A stretch of 43,371 nucleotides of DNA from Herbaspirillum sp. Its GTDB lineage: Bacteria > Pseudomonadota > Gammaproteobacteria > Burkholderiales > Burkholderiaceae_D. Shown here in pieces: positions 1-8,270 of the stretch. The number at the start of each line of letters is the position of its first letter. Position 1 is the first letter of the stretch. Where the stretch lies: contig JAQGNR010000025.1 of assembly GCA_028291765.1 (NCBI GenBank), positions 1 to 43,371 on the forward strand. Direction: 5' to 3'. A program made the translations under genes and the position numbers. Below the pieces are notes generated by a model. That model saw only the letters and a program-made list of their open reading frames with translations, made no database searches and had not been told where the DNA came from.

Positions 1-107
1 CTTCGATACGGGCTAACGCCCTACTCAGGACGAACGGTTTTTCCTTAAATTTTCACAAAAAACCGTTCGTCCTGAGTAGGGCGTTAGCCCGTATCGAAGG
101 ATCACCT
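1..107. repeat. Long palindromic intergenic repeat (perfect 42-bp stem)
   Basis: Bases 1-42 pair without mismatch with 58-99, leaving a 15-nt loop. The outer stem contains CTACTCAGGACGAACGG and the loop side of each arm is a T or A run. The same sequence, including the flank GGATCACCTCC after the right arm, recurs upstream of urtA (4537-4734). It lies just past the urtD stop, so on the minus strand it could act as a transcription terminator. The left limit may lie outside the window. It resembles REP/MITE-type repeats; no transposase is visible nearby. Confidence 0.85.
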
Positions 108-133
108 CCGAGGTAAAATTCAAAGAATGGAAA

Positions 134-898
134 TCAGTGACCCAAATACACTTCAATGACTTTCGGATCGGCCTGCACGAAGGCCATACTGCCCTCGGCC
201 AGGATCTTCCCCTGATGCAGCACAGTGACCTTATGGGCGATACTTTTGACGAAATCCATGTCGTGCTCGATCACCAGCACCGAGCGCCCCCGGCTGATGC
301 GCATGAGCAGTTCCGCGGTCTGTTCGCGTTCGGACACGCTCATCCCGGCCACCGGCTCATCGAGCATCAACAACTCCGGCTCCTGCATCAGCAGCATGCC
401 GATTTCCAGCCATTGCTTCTGGCCGTGCGACAGCAGATCGGCCTGCATGTACAGGTGTTGTTCCAGGAAAATATCGCGCGCCACCGTTTCCACCCGCTGC
501 ACCACATCGGCGCTGCGCTTGAATATCAATGCGCCGAATACCTTGCGTCCGCGCGGAAACGACATTTCCAGGTTTTCAAACACACTGAGGTTTTCATAAA
601 TCGACGGCGTCTGGAATTTGCGTCCGACGCCGGCCTGCACGATTTCGTGTTCATGCATTTTGGTCAGCTCGCGATTCTTGAACCGGATGCTGCCGGAGGT
701 GGCCCGGGTTTTGCCGCAGATCAGATCCAGCACGGTGGTCTTGCCGGCGCCGTTGGGGCCGATAACGACATGCACTTCATTGCGTTGCACATATAAATTC
801 AGGCTGTCGACCGCCTTGAAGCCGTCGAACGATACGGTCAAGTCTTCAAGCGCGAGAACCGGATGGCCGGACGATTCGAAACCGATGGCTGCGTTCAT
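134..898 (-). CDS. urtD: Urea ABC transporter ATP-binding protein UrtD
   Basis: One of the two cytoplasmic ATPases that power the high-affinity urea importer UrtABCDE. The 254-residue product has Walker A GPNGAGKTT near residues 45-53, the signature LLSHGQKQWLEIG and Walker B LLMLDEPVAGM. The SHGQKQWLEIG signature with a following M-rich helix is typical of UrtD rather than LivG. The ATG at 898 overlaps the urtC stop as ATGA, so the two are translationally coupled; the longer open frame starting at 1042 would lie inside urtC and is not used. urtE, normally the next gene, is not seen before the window begins: only 133 bp with the palindromic repeat follow. urtE may lie outside the window or elsewhere. 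Confidence 0.93.
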   Translation of the reverse strand: MNAAIGFESSGHPVLALEDLTVSFDGFKAVDSLNLYVQRNEVHVVIGPNGAGKTTVLDLICGKTRATSGSIRFKNRELTKMHEHEIVQAGVGRKFQTPSIYENLSVFENLEMSFPRGRKVFGALIFKRSADVVQRVETVARDIFLEQHLYMQADLLSHGQKQWLEIGMLLMQEPELLMLDEPVAGMSVSEREQTAELLMRISRGRSVLVIEHDMDFVKSIAHKVTVLHQGKILAEGSMAFVQADPKVIEVYLGH

Positions 899-2106
899 TT
901 CAGGACCTCCAGACGGTCGCCCAGTTTGCGTTCGGAAGCCGGTGCCGGTTTGGGCACAGCGGTTTTTGCCGGCGCCGATGCCATTGCGAGCGTGGACGCT
1001 TGCTTGGGCAATGCAGGGCGCCGCTTGAATACGGACAGCCATTTTTTGCCGTGACTTTCATACAGTCCCGCCAATCCGTTCGGGAAATACACCACGACCG
1101 CGATGAATAGCCCGCCCATCAGGAACAGCCATAATTGCGGAAACGATTCCGAGAAATAGGTTTTCCCGAAATTCACCAGCAAGGTGCCGTAGACCGCCCC
1201 CAGCAAGGACATGCGCCCGCCCACGGCCGCATAGATCACCATTTCGATCGACGGCACGATGCCGACGAACGACGGCGACATGAAACCTACCTGCAGCGTA
1301 AACATCGCGCCGCCGATCGCGGAAAACATCGCAGCCACGCAATACACGAAGATCTTGAAACTGGCGACGTCGTAACCGGAGAAGCGCACGCGTTCTTCCT
1401 TGTCGCGCATCGCCATTAACAGGCGGCCCAGTTTGGACGTGAGGATGACGCGGCCTAGCAGAATGCAGCTCAGCAACAGGCCGGCATTGATGAAATACAA
1501 GATCAGTTTGGCCGCGTCGGTGCGGATATCCCATCCCATCAGCGTTTTCAGATCGGTGATGCCGTTGACGCCGCCGGTCAGGCCTTGCTGGCCGATGATC
1601 AGGATCGACAGAATGGCGGCGATCGCTTGCGTGACGATAGAGAAATAGACATCGCCGACGCGCCGCTTGAACATCGCGATGCCGATGACCAGCGCCAGCA
1701 GGGTCGGCAGCGCCAGCACCGCGAGCAGGGTAAAGCCGAAGCTGTGAAACGGTTGCCACATCAGCGGCAGTTCGGTGATCTGGTTCCAGTCCATGAAATC
1801 CGGGATGCCCGGCGTGGACTGGATTTTGGTGCTGATCGGGTCCGATGCTTCCAGTTTCAGGAACATCGCCATGCAGTAGCCGCCGAGACCGAAGAACACG
1901 CCTTGTCCCAGGCTCAGGATGCCGCCGTAGCCCCAGCACAGCACCAGCCCGATGGCCACGAATGCATAAGTCAGGTATTTGCCGACCAGGTTCAGGCGGA
2001 AGCTGTCGAACAGCAGCGGAAACACCACCAGCAACAGTGCGCCGAGGATCAGGATGCCGATCGCGCCGGATCGGCCGCCGAGTATTTTTTCGTATGCGAA
2101 ATTCAT
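895..2106 (-). CDS. urtC: Urea ABC transporter permease UrtC
   Basis: Second inner-membrane permease of the urea importer, LivM-like. The 403-residue protein begins MNFAYEKILGG and shows around ten hydrophobic segments, with the family block WGYGGILSLGQGVFFGLGGY around residues 58-77 and VGGRMSLLGAVYGTLLVNFG in the C-terminal half. The C-terminus carries a cytoplasmic basic, Ala/Pro-rich tail (about residues 355-403). It overlaps urtD by four bases and lies 41 bp after urtB, consistent with a single urtABCD transcript. It imports urea together with UrtB, the UrtA binding protein and the ATPases. Length is normal for the family. Confidence 0.93.
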   Translation of the reverse strand: MNFAYEKILGGRSGAIGILILGALLLVVFPLLFDSFRLNLVGKYLTYAFVAIGLVLCWGYGGILSLGQGVFFGLGGYCMAMFLKLEASDPISTKIQSTPGIPDFMDWNQITELPLMWQPFHSFGFTLLAVLALPTLLALVIGIAMFKRRVGDVYFSIVTQAIAAILSILIIGQQGLTGGVNGITDLKTLMGWDIRTDAAKLILYFINAGLLLSCILLGRVILTSKLGRLLMAMRDKEERVRFSGYDVASFKIFVYCVAAMFSAIGGAMFTLQVGFMSPSFVGIVPSIEMVIYAAVGGRMSLLGAVYGTLLVNFGKTYFSESFPQLWLFLMGGLFIAVVVYFPNGLAGLYESHGKKWLSVFKRRPALPKQASTLAMASAPAKTAVPKPAPASERKLGDRLEVLK

Positions 2107-2147
2107 ATGAGCCTTTGAGCGAACTTTGAGCGAAAAGCGCGGCGCGC

Positions 2148-3065
2148 TTATTTGCGCAGCCGGGCGGAGAACAAGCCCTGCGGACGCAGCATCAGGATCA
2201 GGATGACAGCCGACAAGGTCAGCACTTTTGCCATCGAACCGGTCAGGAAGAATTCTGCGGTGGACTGGGTTTGCGCGATCGCGAACGCCGAGGTAATGGT
2301 GCCGATCAGGCTTTGCGCGCCGCCGAACACGACCACCAGAAAGGTATCGACGATATATAGCGAGCCGCTGGTGGGGCCGGTCGAGCCGATGGTGGTAAAG
2401 GCCGCGCCAGCGATACCGGCCACGCCGCAGCCGAGCGCGAAGGTGCTGCGATCGACCTTGCGGGTGTTGATGCCGACGGCGCCGGCCATGACGCGATTCT
2501 GCACGGTGGCGCGCACTTGCAAGCCCCAGCGCGAACGAAACAGCAACAGGAAGATGCCGCCGGTCAGCAATAGGGTCAGCGCCATCATGAACACGCCGTT
2601 GATCGGGATATCGATATTTTCACTCGGCTTGAACGAGCCCATCAGCCATTCCGGCAAAGTGGCGCTGACTTCCTTGGCGCCGAAAATCGAGCGGAAGGTC
2701 TGCTGCATCACCAGGCTCAGGCCCCAGGTTGCCAGCAGGGTATCGAGCGGACGTTTGTAGAGCCGGCCGATCAGCAGCCATTCGGTCAGATACCCGACAC
2801 CGTAGGCGACCAGGAAAGACAGCACGATCGCAGCGAAAAAATAGTACGGTTGCAGCGCGGGCGCATATTGCGTGGTCAGCGCCGATAGCAGATACGTGAC
2901 GTAGGCGCCGATGGTCAGGAACTCGCCGTGCGCCATATTGATGACGCCCATCTGGCCGAAGATGATCGCCAGGCCCAGCGCCATGAGCAGCAGTACGCAA
3001 AAGACGGACAGGCCGTTGAAGCCCTGCATGGCAAAAATGGCGCCGAATTCGGAGAGAGAAACCAT
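2148..3065 (-). CDS. urtB: Urea ABC transporter permease UrtB
   Basis: First inner-membrane permease of the urea importer, LivH-like, 305 residues. Visible family blocks are GQMGVINMAHGEFLTIGAY near residue 38 and the segment GLQVRATVQNRVMAGAVGIN, followed by the ATPase-contact region and FGGAQSLIGTITSAFAIAQ. The C-terminus RPQGLFSARLRK is typical of UrtB. The ATG at 3065 is preceded by AGGAG with a five-base spacer, a good ribosome binding site. Some UrtB proteins have a long N-terminal periplasmic extension; this one is the short form. It sits between urtA (75 bp upstream) and urtC. Confidence 0.93.
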   Translation of the reverse strand: MVSLSEFGAIFAMQGFNGLSVFCVLLLMALGLAIIFGQMGVINMAHGEFLTIGAYVTYLLSALTTQYAPALQPYYFFAAIVLSFLVAYGVGYLTEWLLIGRLYKRPLDTLLATWGLSLVMQQTFRSIFGAKEVSATLPEWLMGSFKPSENIDIPINGVFMMALTLLLTGGIFLLLFRSRWGLQVRATVQNRVMAGAVGINTRKVDRSTFALGCGVAGIAGAAFTTIGSTGPTSGSLYIVDTFLVVVFGGAQSLIGTITSAFAIAQTQSTAEFFLTGSMAKVLTLSAVILILMLRPQGLFSARLRK

Positions 3066-3140
3066 GGGGACTCCTGGTGGATTGCAAAAAGTCTGGTGAC
3101 GATTTCTGTTCGGCGCGTTTGCTTCGAACAGAAAATCTTC

Positions 3141-4397
3141 TTATTGATAACCCTTGGGGAAAGGATTCGGCTCAATCAGATCAGACGTATAAACCACTTT
3201 GAACTGGCCGTCCTTTTGCGTCTGGCCGATCAGGGTTTTGCTCCACAAATGATGGTTTGGGTGGACTTTGACATAGCCTTCAGGCGAGTTCTTCAACTCA
3301 ATCCCCGGCGACGCGGCAACCACCTTGTCGACATCGAAGCTACCGGCTTTTTCAACTGCGGCTTTCCACAGCCACGGTCCCAGATAGGCCGCTTGCGTGA
3401 CGTCACCGATCACTGTATTTGCGCCGTATTTCGCCTTGAACTCGGCGACGAATTTCTTGTTGTCGGGGTTATCCAGGCTCTCGAAATATTTCATCGATGA
3501 ATAGAATCCTTCGGCATTCTCGCCGCCGATGCCGAGCATTTCATCCTCGGTCACCGAGATGCTCAGCACGTTCTGTGTTTTGGCGGTGACGCCGGCGGCC
3601 TTCAATTGTTTGAAGAAGGCGACGGTGCTGCCGCCGACCACGTCGACGAAGATCACATCCGGTTTTTTCAGTTTGATCTTGTTGATCAGCGAACCGAACT
3701 GGGTATTGCCCAACGGGTAGTATTCTTCGCCGACGACCGAGCCCTTGATCACGTTTTCGATATGCTTGCGCGCAATTTTATTGGACGTGCGCGGCCAGAT
3801 ATAGTCGGAACCGACCAGGAAAAAGGTCTTGGCTTTCTTTTCCTTGGCGATCCAGTTCAGGCCGGCCAGCACCTGTTGCGTGGCTTCCTGCCCGGTATAG
3901 AACACATTTTTCGATTGCTCCAGGCCTTCGTAGAAAGTCGGGTAGTAGAGCAGGCCGTTTTCTTTTTCAAAGACCGGCAACACCGCTTTGCGCGAAGCCG
4001 AGGTCCAGCAGCCGAAGACCGCGGCGACGTGATCGCTTTGCAGCAGTTTTTTGGCTTTTTCGGCAAAGGTCGGCCAATCGCTGGCGCCATCTTCCTGCAC
4101 GATCTTGATCTTGCGTCCCAGGATGCCGCCGGAGGCGTTGATCTGATCGATCGCCAGCCGTTCGGCCTGGATCGAGCCGGTTTCGCTGATGGCCATGGTG
4201 CCTGTGGCCGAATGCAACTGGCCGACCGTTACTTCGGTATCGGTGACCGCCAGCTTGGTGGTATTGACTTTGGCGGTTGGGAATTGCTGGGCAAAGGCCA
4301 TCGCCGGCAAGGCCATGGCGGCGCCGCCGGCAGCAAGTCCCATCAGCACCTTGCGGCGGTGGAACGAAGCGAGATCAGAAGATGAACGATGCGGCAT
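3141..4397 (-). CDS. urtA: Urea ABC transporter substrate-binding protein UrtA
   Basis: Periplasmic binding protein that delivers urea to UrtBC. The 418-residue precursor has a twin-arginine-like leader (HRRKVLMGLAAGGAAMA, residues 13-29) and a likely AMAFAQQ cleavage region, suggesting Tat export. The mature protein contains the Peripla_BP_5-type blocks VGQLHSATGTMAISE, AAVFGCWTSASRKAVLP and LLYYPTFYEGLEQS, which are diagnostic of UrtA/FmdD rather than LivK. AAGGAG lies just upstream of the ATG at 4397. It is first of the minus-strand urt operon and divergent from the transporter-kinase gene; a 7-2-7 inverted repeat lies about 77 bp upstream. Such operons are usually induced under nitrogen limitation, but no clear NtrC site with canonical spacing is seen here. 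Confidence 0.94.
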   Translation of the reverse strand: MPHRSSSDLASFHRRKVLMGLAAGGAAMALPAMAFAQQFPTAKVNTTKLAVTDTEVTVGQLHSATGTMAISETGSIQAERLAIDQINASGGILGRKIKIVQEDGASDWPTFAEKAKKLLQSDHVAAVFGCWTSASRKAVLPVFEKENGLLYYPTFYEGLEQSKNVFYTGQEATQQVLAGLNWIAKEKKAKTFFLVGSDYIWPRTSNKIARKHIENVIKGSVVGEEYYPLGNTQFGSLINKIKLKKPDVIFVDVVGGSTVAFFKQLKAAGVTAKTQNVLSISVTEDEMLGIGGENAEGFYSSMKYFESLDNPDNKKFVAEFKAKYGANTVIGDVTQAAYLGPWLWKAAVEKAGSFDVDKVVAASPGIELKNSPEGYVKVHPNHHLWSKTLIGQTQKDGQFKVVYTSDLIEPNPFPKGYQ

Positions 4398-4456
4398 GCG
4401 GTGCTCCTTGTGGGCGGTTAGGGATGAGATTCTCCTGCGCTTTGAAGAGTAATTTT

Positions 4457-4470
4457 TGCACCGCGGTGCA
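4457..4470. promoter_or_regulatory. 14-bp perfect palindrome upstream of urtA
   Basis: TGCACCGCGGTGCA is a perfect palindrome in the urtA leader, 60 bp from the start codon. Its half-sites match those of NtrC (TGCACC/GGTGCA), but the spacer is two bases instead of the usual five, so an NtrC call is not supported. It could be an operator for another dimeric regulator or a transcript hairpin. Confidence 0.4.
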
Positions 4471-4473
4471 GCA

Positions 4474-4491
4474 ATACGTTGTTTGACGTAA
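4474..4491. promoter_or_regulatory. Putative NarL/LuxR-type operator near urtA
   Basis: ATACGTTGTTTGACGTAA is an inverted repeat of two heptamers separated by two bases (TACGTTG-TT-TGACGTA, 4475-4490), the 7-2-7 layout known for NarL-family response regulators. It differs from the site at 4769-4786 only in the middle and at the last base. It lies 77 bp from the urtA start. The adjacent LuxR-type response regulator (8251-9216) is the obvious candidate ligand; this is inference from position and symmetry. Confidence 0.55.
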
Positions 4492-4536
4492 TGGCGGGAG
4501 ATGCACCAAAACGTTGCGTTGCCGGCGAGGCAATTT

Positions 4537-4734
4537 CAGATAGGTGGATTTGGCGCAGAGGTGATCCTTCCTTCGATACGCTTCGCTACTCAGGACCGTC
4601 GGAAAAGCACGGGACTGCGTCCCTACTCAGGACGAACGGTTTTTCTTTAAGCGCTACACAAAACCCCGTTCGTCCTGAGTAGGGCGTCAGCCCGTATCGA
4701 AGGATCACCTCCCGCGCCAAATCCACTTATCTGA
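4537..4734. repeat. MITE-like palindromic repeat in the urtA/kinase intergenic region
   Basis: An imperfect inverted repeat of about 198 bp. Its outer ends read TCAGATAGGTGGATTTGGCG and the complement of TATCTGA-bounded CGCGCCAAATCCACTTATCTGA. Inside are the same CTACTCAGGACGAACGG arms (4621-4642 against 4664-4684) found at 1-99. The left arm has an extra ~40-nt stretch (4581-4620) that contains another partial CTACTCAGGAC unit. There is no open reading frame. It separates the two 18-bp operator-like sites, so it may insulate the divergent promoters. Confidence 0.8.
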
Positions 4735-4768
4735 AGGCACCAGGACTGTGCCCGCTATCTCTCTATCC

Positions 4769-4786
4769 ATACGTCAAATGACGTAT
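4769..4786. promoter_or_regulatory. Putative NarL/LuxR-type operator near the transporter-kinase gene
   Basis: ATACGTCAAATGACGTAT is a perfect 18-bp inverted repeat (arms ATACGTCA/TGACGTAT, two-base centre), again a 7-2-7 heptamer arrangement. It lies 74 bp upstream of the GTG start at 4860, mirroring the distance of its sibling site from urtA. A TTGACT hexamer follows at 4798-4803, but no convincing -10 at proper spacing was found. Proposed target of the response regulator at 8251-9216. Confidence 0.6.
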
Positions 4787-4859
4787 AAACCCTCCCATTG
4801 ACTGGTGCGGAAATTGCTTAAAAACAAGCATAAATCAGACATAAATCAGGCAAAAAAAC

Positions 4860-7800
4860 GTGAAAGCCCCCGCCACCCAGCGCATTGTCAAAGTCCGGCG
4901 CGACTACAACACCTGGGTCGCCGACGAGACCCTGGAAGACTACGCCCTGCGGTTTACGCCGCGTTCGTTTCGCAAGTGGTCCGAGTTCCGGCTGGCCAAT
5001 ACGGCGCTTGGCGCGATGTCTTTCCTGGCGCTCGAAGCCATCGCCGGCGCGATTACGCTGAGCTATGGCTTTACCAATGCGTTCTGGGCGATTGTCTGCG
5101 TGAGCGTGCTGTTCTTTCTGACCGGCCTGCCCATCAGCTATTACGCGGCCAAATACGGCGTCGATATGGATCTGCTTACGCGCGGCGCCGGCTTCGGTTA
5201 TATCGGTTCGACCATTACATCGCTGATCTACGCGTCGTTCACCTTTATTTTTTTCGCATTGGAAGCCGCCATCATGGCGCAGGCGGTGGAGCTGTACTTC
5301 GGCTTGCCGCTGGTGCTCGGCTACATAGTCTGTTCCCTGATAGTGATTCCGATAGTGACCTACGGCATTACACTGATCAATCGCTTGCAGATGTGGACGC
5401 AGCCGGTCTGGATCGTGCTGCTGGTGCTGCCGTATATCGTCGTGCTGCACAAGGAGCCGGATGTCATCGCCAACCTGATGTCGTTCTCCGGCCGCGCCGA
5501 GGATGGCAATGCCTTTAATCTGGTGTTGTTCGGTTCGGCGGCCACCGTCGCGTTTTCGCTGATCGCGCAAATCGGCGAACAGGTCGATTTCCTGCGCTTC
5601 CTGCCGCAGAAGACGCCGGCCAACCGGGTGCGCTGGTGGAGCGCGCTGTTACTGGCCGGACCGGGCTGGATATTGATCGGCGCGGCCAAGATGCTGGGCG
5701 GCGCGTTGCTGGCATTTCTCGCCATTCAGCACGAAGTACCGATGGAAAAGGCAATGGAGCCGACGCAGATGTACCTGATCGGATATCGCTATGTGTTTTC
5801 CGATCCGGCCTGGATCCTGGGTGCGGTAGCGGCCTTTGTGGTGGTATCGCAAATCAAGATCAATGTGACCAATGCCTACGCCGGTTCGCTGGCCTGGTCC
5901 AATTTCTTTGCGCGCCTCACGCACAGCCATCCGGGGCGGGTGGTGTGGCTGGTGTTCAATGTGCTGATCGCGGTATTGCTGATGGAACTGGGCGTCTTCA
6001 ATGCGCTGGAACATGTGCTAGGCCTGTATTCGCTGGTGGCGATTTCATGGATAGGTGCGGTGGTGTCCGATCTGGTGATCAACAAGCCCCTGGGCCTGAG
6101 TCCACCGCATATCGAATTCAAACGCGCGCATTTATACGATATCAATCCGGTCGGCGTCGGCGCGATGCTGCTGGCCTCGCTGTTGTCGGCAATCGCGATG
6201 GCGGGCGTATTCGGCGTGCTAGCCAAGGCAATGTCGCCGTTTATTGCCTTGGGCAGCGCATTGCTGAGCGCGCCGGTGATCGCCTGGCTGACCAAAGGCC
6301 GTTATTACATCGCCCGCCGCGATACGCTGGCCGACAGCGCGCATGGGCAACTGGAATGCATCATCTGCGAAAAACAATTCGAAACACCGGACATGGCGCA
6401 TTGCCCGGCCTACCAGGGCGCGATCTGCTCCTTATGCTGCTCGCTGGATGCGCGTTGCAATGATCGCTGCAAGACCGAATCGCGGATGACGGATCAGGTC
6501 TTCAACACCTTGCGCCGCGTGTTGCCGATCTCCTTCGCGCGCAAGCTCAATACCCGTGTCGGGCACTACCTGATTGTGTTCGGTTTGCTATCCAGCGGAC
6601 TGGCGCTGATTCTATGGATGCTGTATTACCAGCAACTGGCCGGCATGGCCGGATTAACGGCGACCGCGCCGGACTCGATGTCCGGTATTTTCATCAAATT
6701 ATTTTCGGTATTAATGGTGCTCACCGGTGTCGGCACCTGGTGGCTGATCCTGACCAATGAAAGCCGCAAAGTAGCGCATGAGGAATCGGAACGCCAGACC
6801 AATCTGTTGCTGCAGGAAATCGAAGCGCACAAGCAGACCGACGCCGAATTGCAGCGCGCCAAGGAAGCGGCCGAAGCGGCCAATCTTGCCAAGAGCCGCT
6901 TCGTCACCGGCATGAGCCATGAGCTGCGTACGCCGCTCAACAGCATTCTCGGCTACGCGCAGATTTTGCAACTGGATGCGGCATTGCCGGCTGGGCGGCG
7001 GGATGCGGTCGGCGTGATCCGCAGCAGCGGCGAGCATTTGCTCAGCCTGATCGACGGACTGCTCGATATCGCCAAGATCGAAGCCGGGAAAATGCGGCTG
7101 GCTTCCGACGAAGTGCCGCTCGATGAATTCCTGGACCAGATCGTCGACATGATCGCCCCGCAAGCCGAAGAGAAAGGTCTGCGGTTTGAATTCGATAAGG
7201 CCGAACGTATCCCGGAGATTGTCCACACCGATCAGAAGCGTCTGCGCCAGATCCTGATCAACCTGCTCGGCAATGCGGTCAAGTTCACCGATGCAGGCAG
7301 CGTTGCATTGCGGGTGCGCTACGTCAGGGAAATAGCGTATTTCGACATTGTCGACAGCGGCATCGGCATTGCGGAAGAAGACCAGGCGCGCATCTTCCTG
7401 CCGTTCGAGCGCGGCAACGCCGCCAATCTGCGCGAGGACATCGGCACTGGCCTGGGCTTGGCGATCAGCGGCATGCTGACCCACATCATGGGTGGCGAGC
7501 TGACGGTGAAAAGCGAGATCGGCCGCGGCAGCACGTTTCAACTGAAAATCTACTTGCCACAAGTCCATGCGCCGCGTCCGCGCGTGAAACTGGAAGACCA
7601 GATGTCGGGCTATCGCGGCGATCGCAAGCGCATCCTTATCATCGACGACCAGCTATCGCAACGCATGGTGCTGAGCGCGATCCTGTCGCCGCTGGGATTT
7701 GTGATTGAGCAGGCCGACAGCGGCGCGGCGGGATTGGCGGCCATCGCGGTGAATCCGCCGGATCTGGTGCTGCTCGATATTTCGATGCCGATCATGGACG

Positions 7801-8270
7801 GCTGGGCGGTGTGCCGCACGATCCGCGCGCAGGGGCACGCAAACCTGCCCGTGATCGTCGTCTCGGCCAACGTCGCCGACAATGCGCCGGAGCGACCGGA
7901 AGCGGCCTGGCATACGGACTTCGTGGTCAAGCCGGTCTCGTTCAACGAACTGCTTTACAAAATCCGCTTGCATTTGAAACTGGACTGGATCGCCAGCTTG
8001 CCGCTGCCGTCCGGGGAAAGCCGGCCGTTACCGTCGCAATCGAAAGCGATGCTCCTATATCCATCGCAGGAAAAATTGCAAATGTTGTTGGAGCTGGGCG
8101 AGATCGGCTATGTCAAAGGCATTCTTCAGCGGCTCGATGAAATCGAGCAGCAGGACCAGGTATATCAGCCATTTGCCGGCGAAATGCGGCGGCTGGTGAA
8201 GCGATTCCGGCTCAACGACTACAGCAAGCGTATTAAGGAGATGATGCATCATGATGTCGACAAGCTTTAA
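4860..8270 (+). CDS. NCS1-family permease fused to hybrid sensor histidine kinase
   Basis: A 1136-residue membrane sensor. Residues about 30-470 form a purine/pyrimidine-type NCS1 transporter (AGAITLSYGF, LLTRGAGFGYIGSTIT, RLQMWTQPVWIVLL). Next is a cysteine-rich module starting at Cys500 (CIICEKQF, AHCP, CSLCCSLDARCNDRC), two further membrane segments (about 567-590 and 605-630) and a coiled coil (640-675). The HisKA box MSHELRTPLN has phospho-acceptor His687. The HATPase domain shows INLLGNAVKF, DSGIGIAEED and GTGLGLAIS. A receiver domain has Asp973 (LLDISMPIMDG), followed by a ~75-residue helical tail. The start is GTG at 4860. The gene overlaps the response regulator by 20 bp. By analogy with transporter-kinases such as CbrA, the permease probably senses or carries a nitrogenous ligand (purine, ureide, hydantoin). 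The ligand is not determined by the sequence. Confidence 0.92.
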   Translation: MKAPATQRIVKVRRDYNTWVADETLEDYALRFTPRSFRKWSEFRLANTALGAMSFLALEAIAGAITLSYGFTNAFWAIVCVSVLFFLTGLPISYYAAKYGVDMDLLTRGAGFGYIGSTITSLIYASFTFIFFALEAAIMAQAVELYFGLPLVLGYIVCSLIVIPIVTYGITLINRLQMWTQPVWIVLLVLPYIVVLHKEPDVIANLMSFSGRAEDGNAFNLVLFGSAATVAFSLIAQIGEQVDFLRFLPQKTPANRVRWWSALLLAGPGWILIGAAKMLGGALLAFLAIQHEVPMEKAMEPTQMYLIGYRYVFSDPAWILGAVAAFVVVSQIKINVTNAYAGSLAWSNFFARLTHSHPGRVVWLVFNVLIAVLLMELGVFNALEHVLGLYSLVAISWIGAVVSDLVINKPLGLSPPHIEFKRAHLYDINPVGVGAMLLASLLSAIAMAGVFGVLAKAMSPFIALGSALLSAPVIAWLTKGRYYIARRDTLADSAHGQLECIICEKQFETPDMAHCPAYQGAICSLCCSLDARCNDRCKTESRMTDQVFNTLRRVLPISFARKLNTRVGHYLIVFGLLSSGLALILWMLYYQQLAGMAGLTATAPDSMSGIFIKLFSVLMVLTGVGTWWLILTNESRKVAHEESERQTNLLLQEIEAHKQTDAELQRAKEAAEAANLAKSRFVTGMSHELRTPLNSILGYAQILQLDAALPAGRRDAVGVIRSSGEHLLSLIDGLLDIAKIEAGKMRLASDEVPLDEFLDQIVDMIAPQAEEKGLRFEFDKAERIPEIVHTDQKRLRQILINLLGNAVKFTDAGSVALRVRYVREIAYFDIVDSGIGIAEEDQARIFLPFERGNAANLREDIGTGLGLAISGMLTHIMGGELTVKSEIGRGSTFQLKIYLPQVHAPRPRVKLEDQMSGYRGDRKRILIIDDQLSQRMVLSAILSPLGFVIEQADSGAAGLAAIAVNPPDLVLLDISMPIMDGWAVCRTIRAQGHANLPVIVVSANVADNAPERPEAAWHTDFVVKPVSFNELLYKIRLHLKLDWIASLPLPSGESRPLPSQSKAMLLYPSQEKLQMLLELGEIGYVKGILQRLDEIEQQDQVYQPFAGEMRRLVKRFRLNDYSKRIKEMMHHDVDKL

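Noticed and set aside
899-1042. N-terminal extension of UrtD from an upstream start at 1042
   Set aside because: It would overlap urtC by 148 bp and lacks family similarity; the ATG at 898 gives the usual ATGA overlap and normal length.
4457-4470. NtrC binding site upstream of urtA
   Set aside because: Half-sites match, but the spacer is two instead of about five bases; kept only as an unassigned palindrome.
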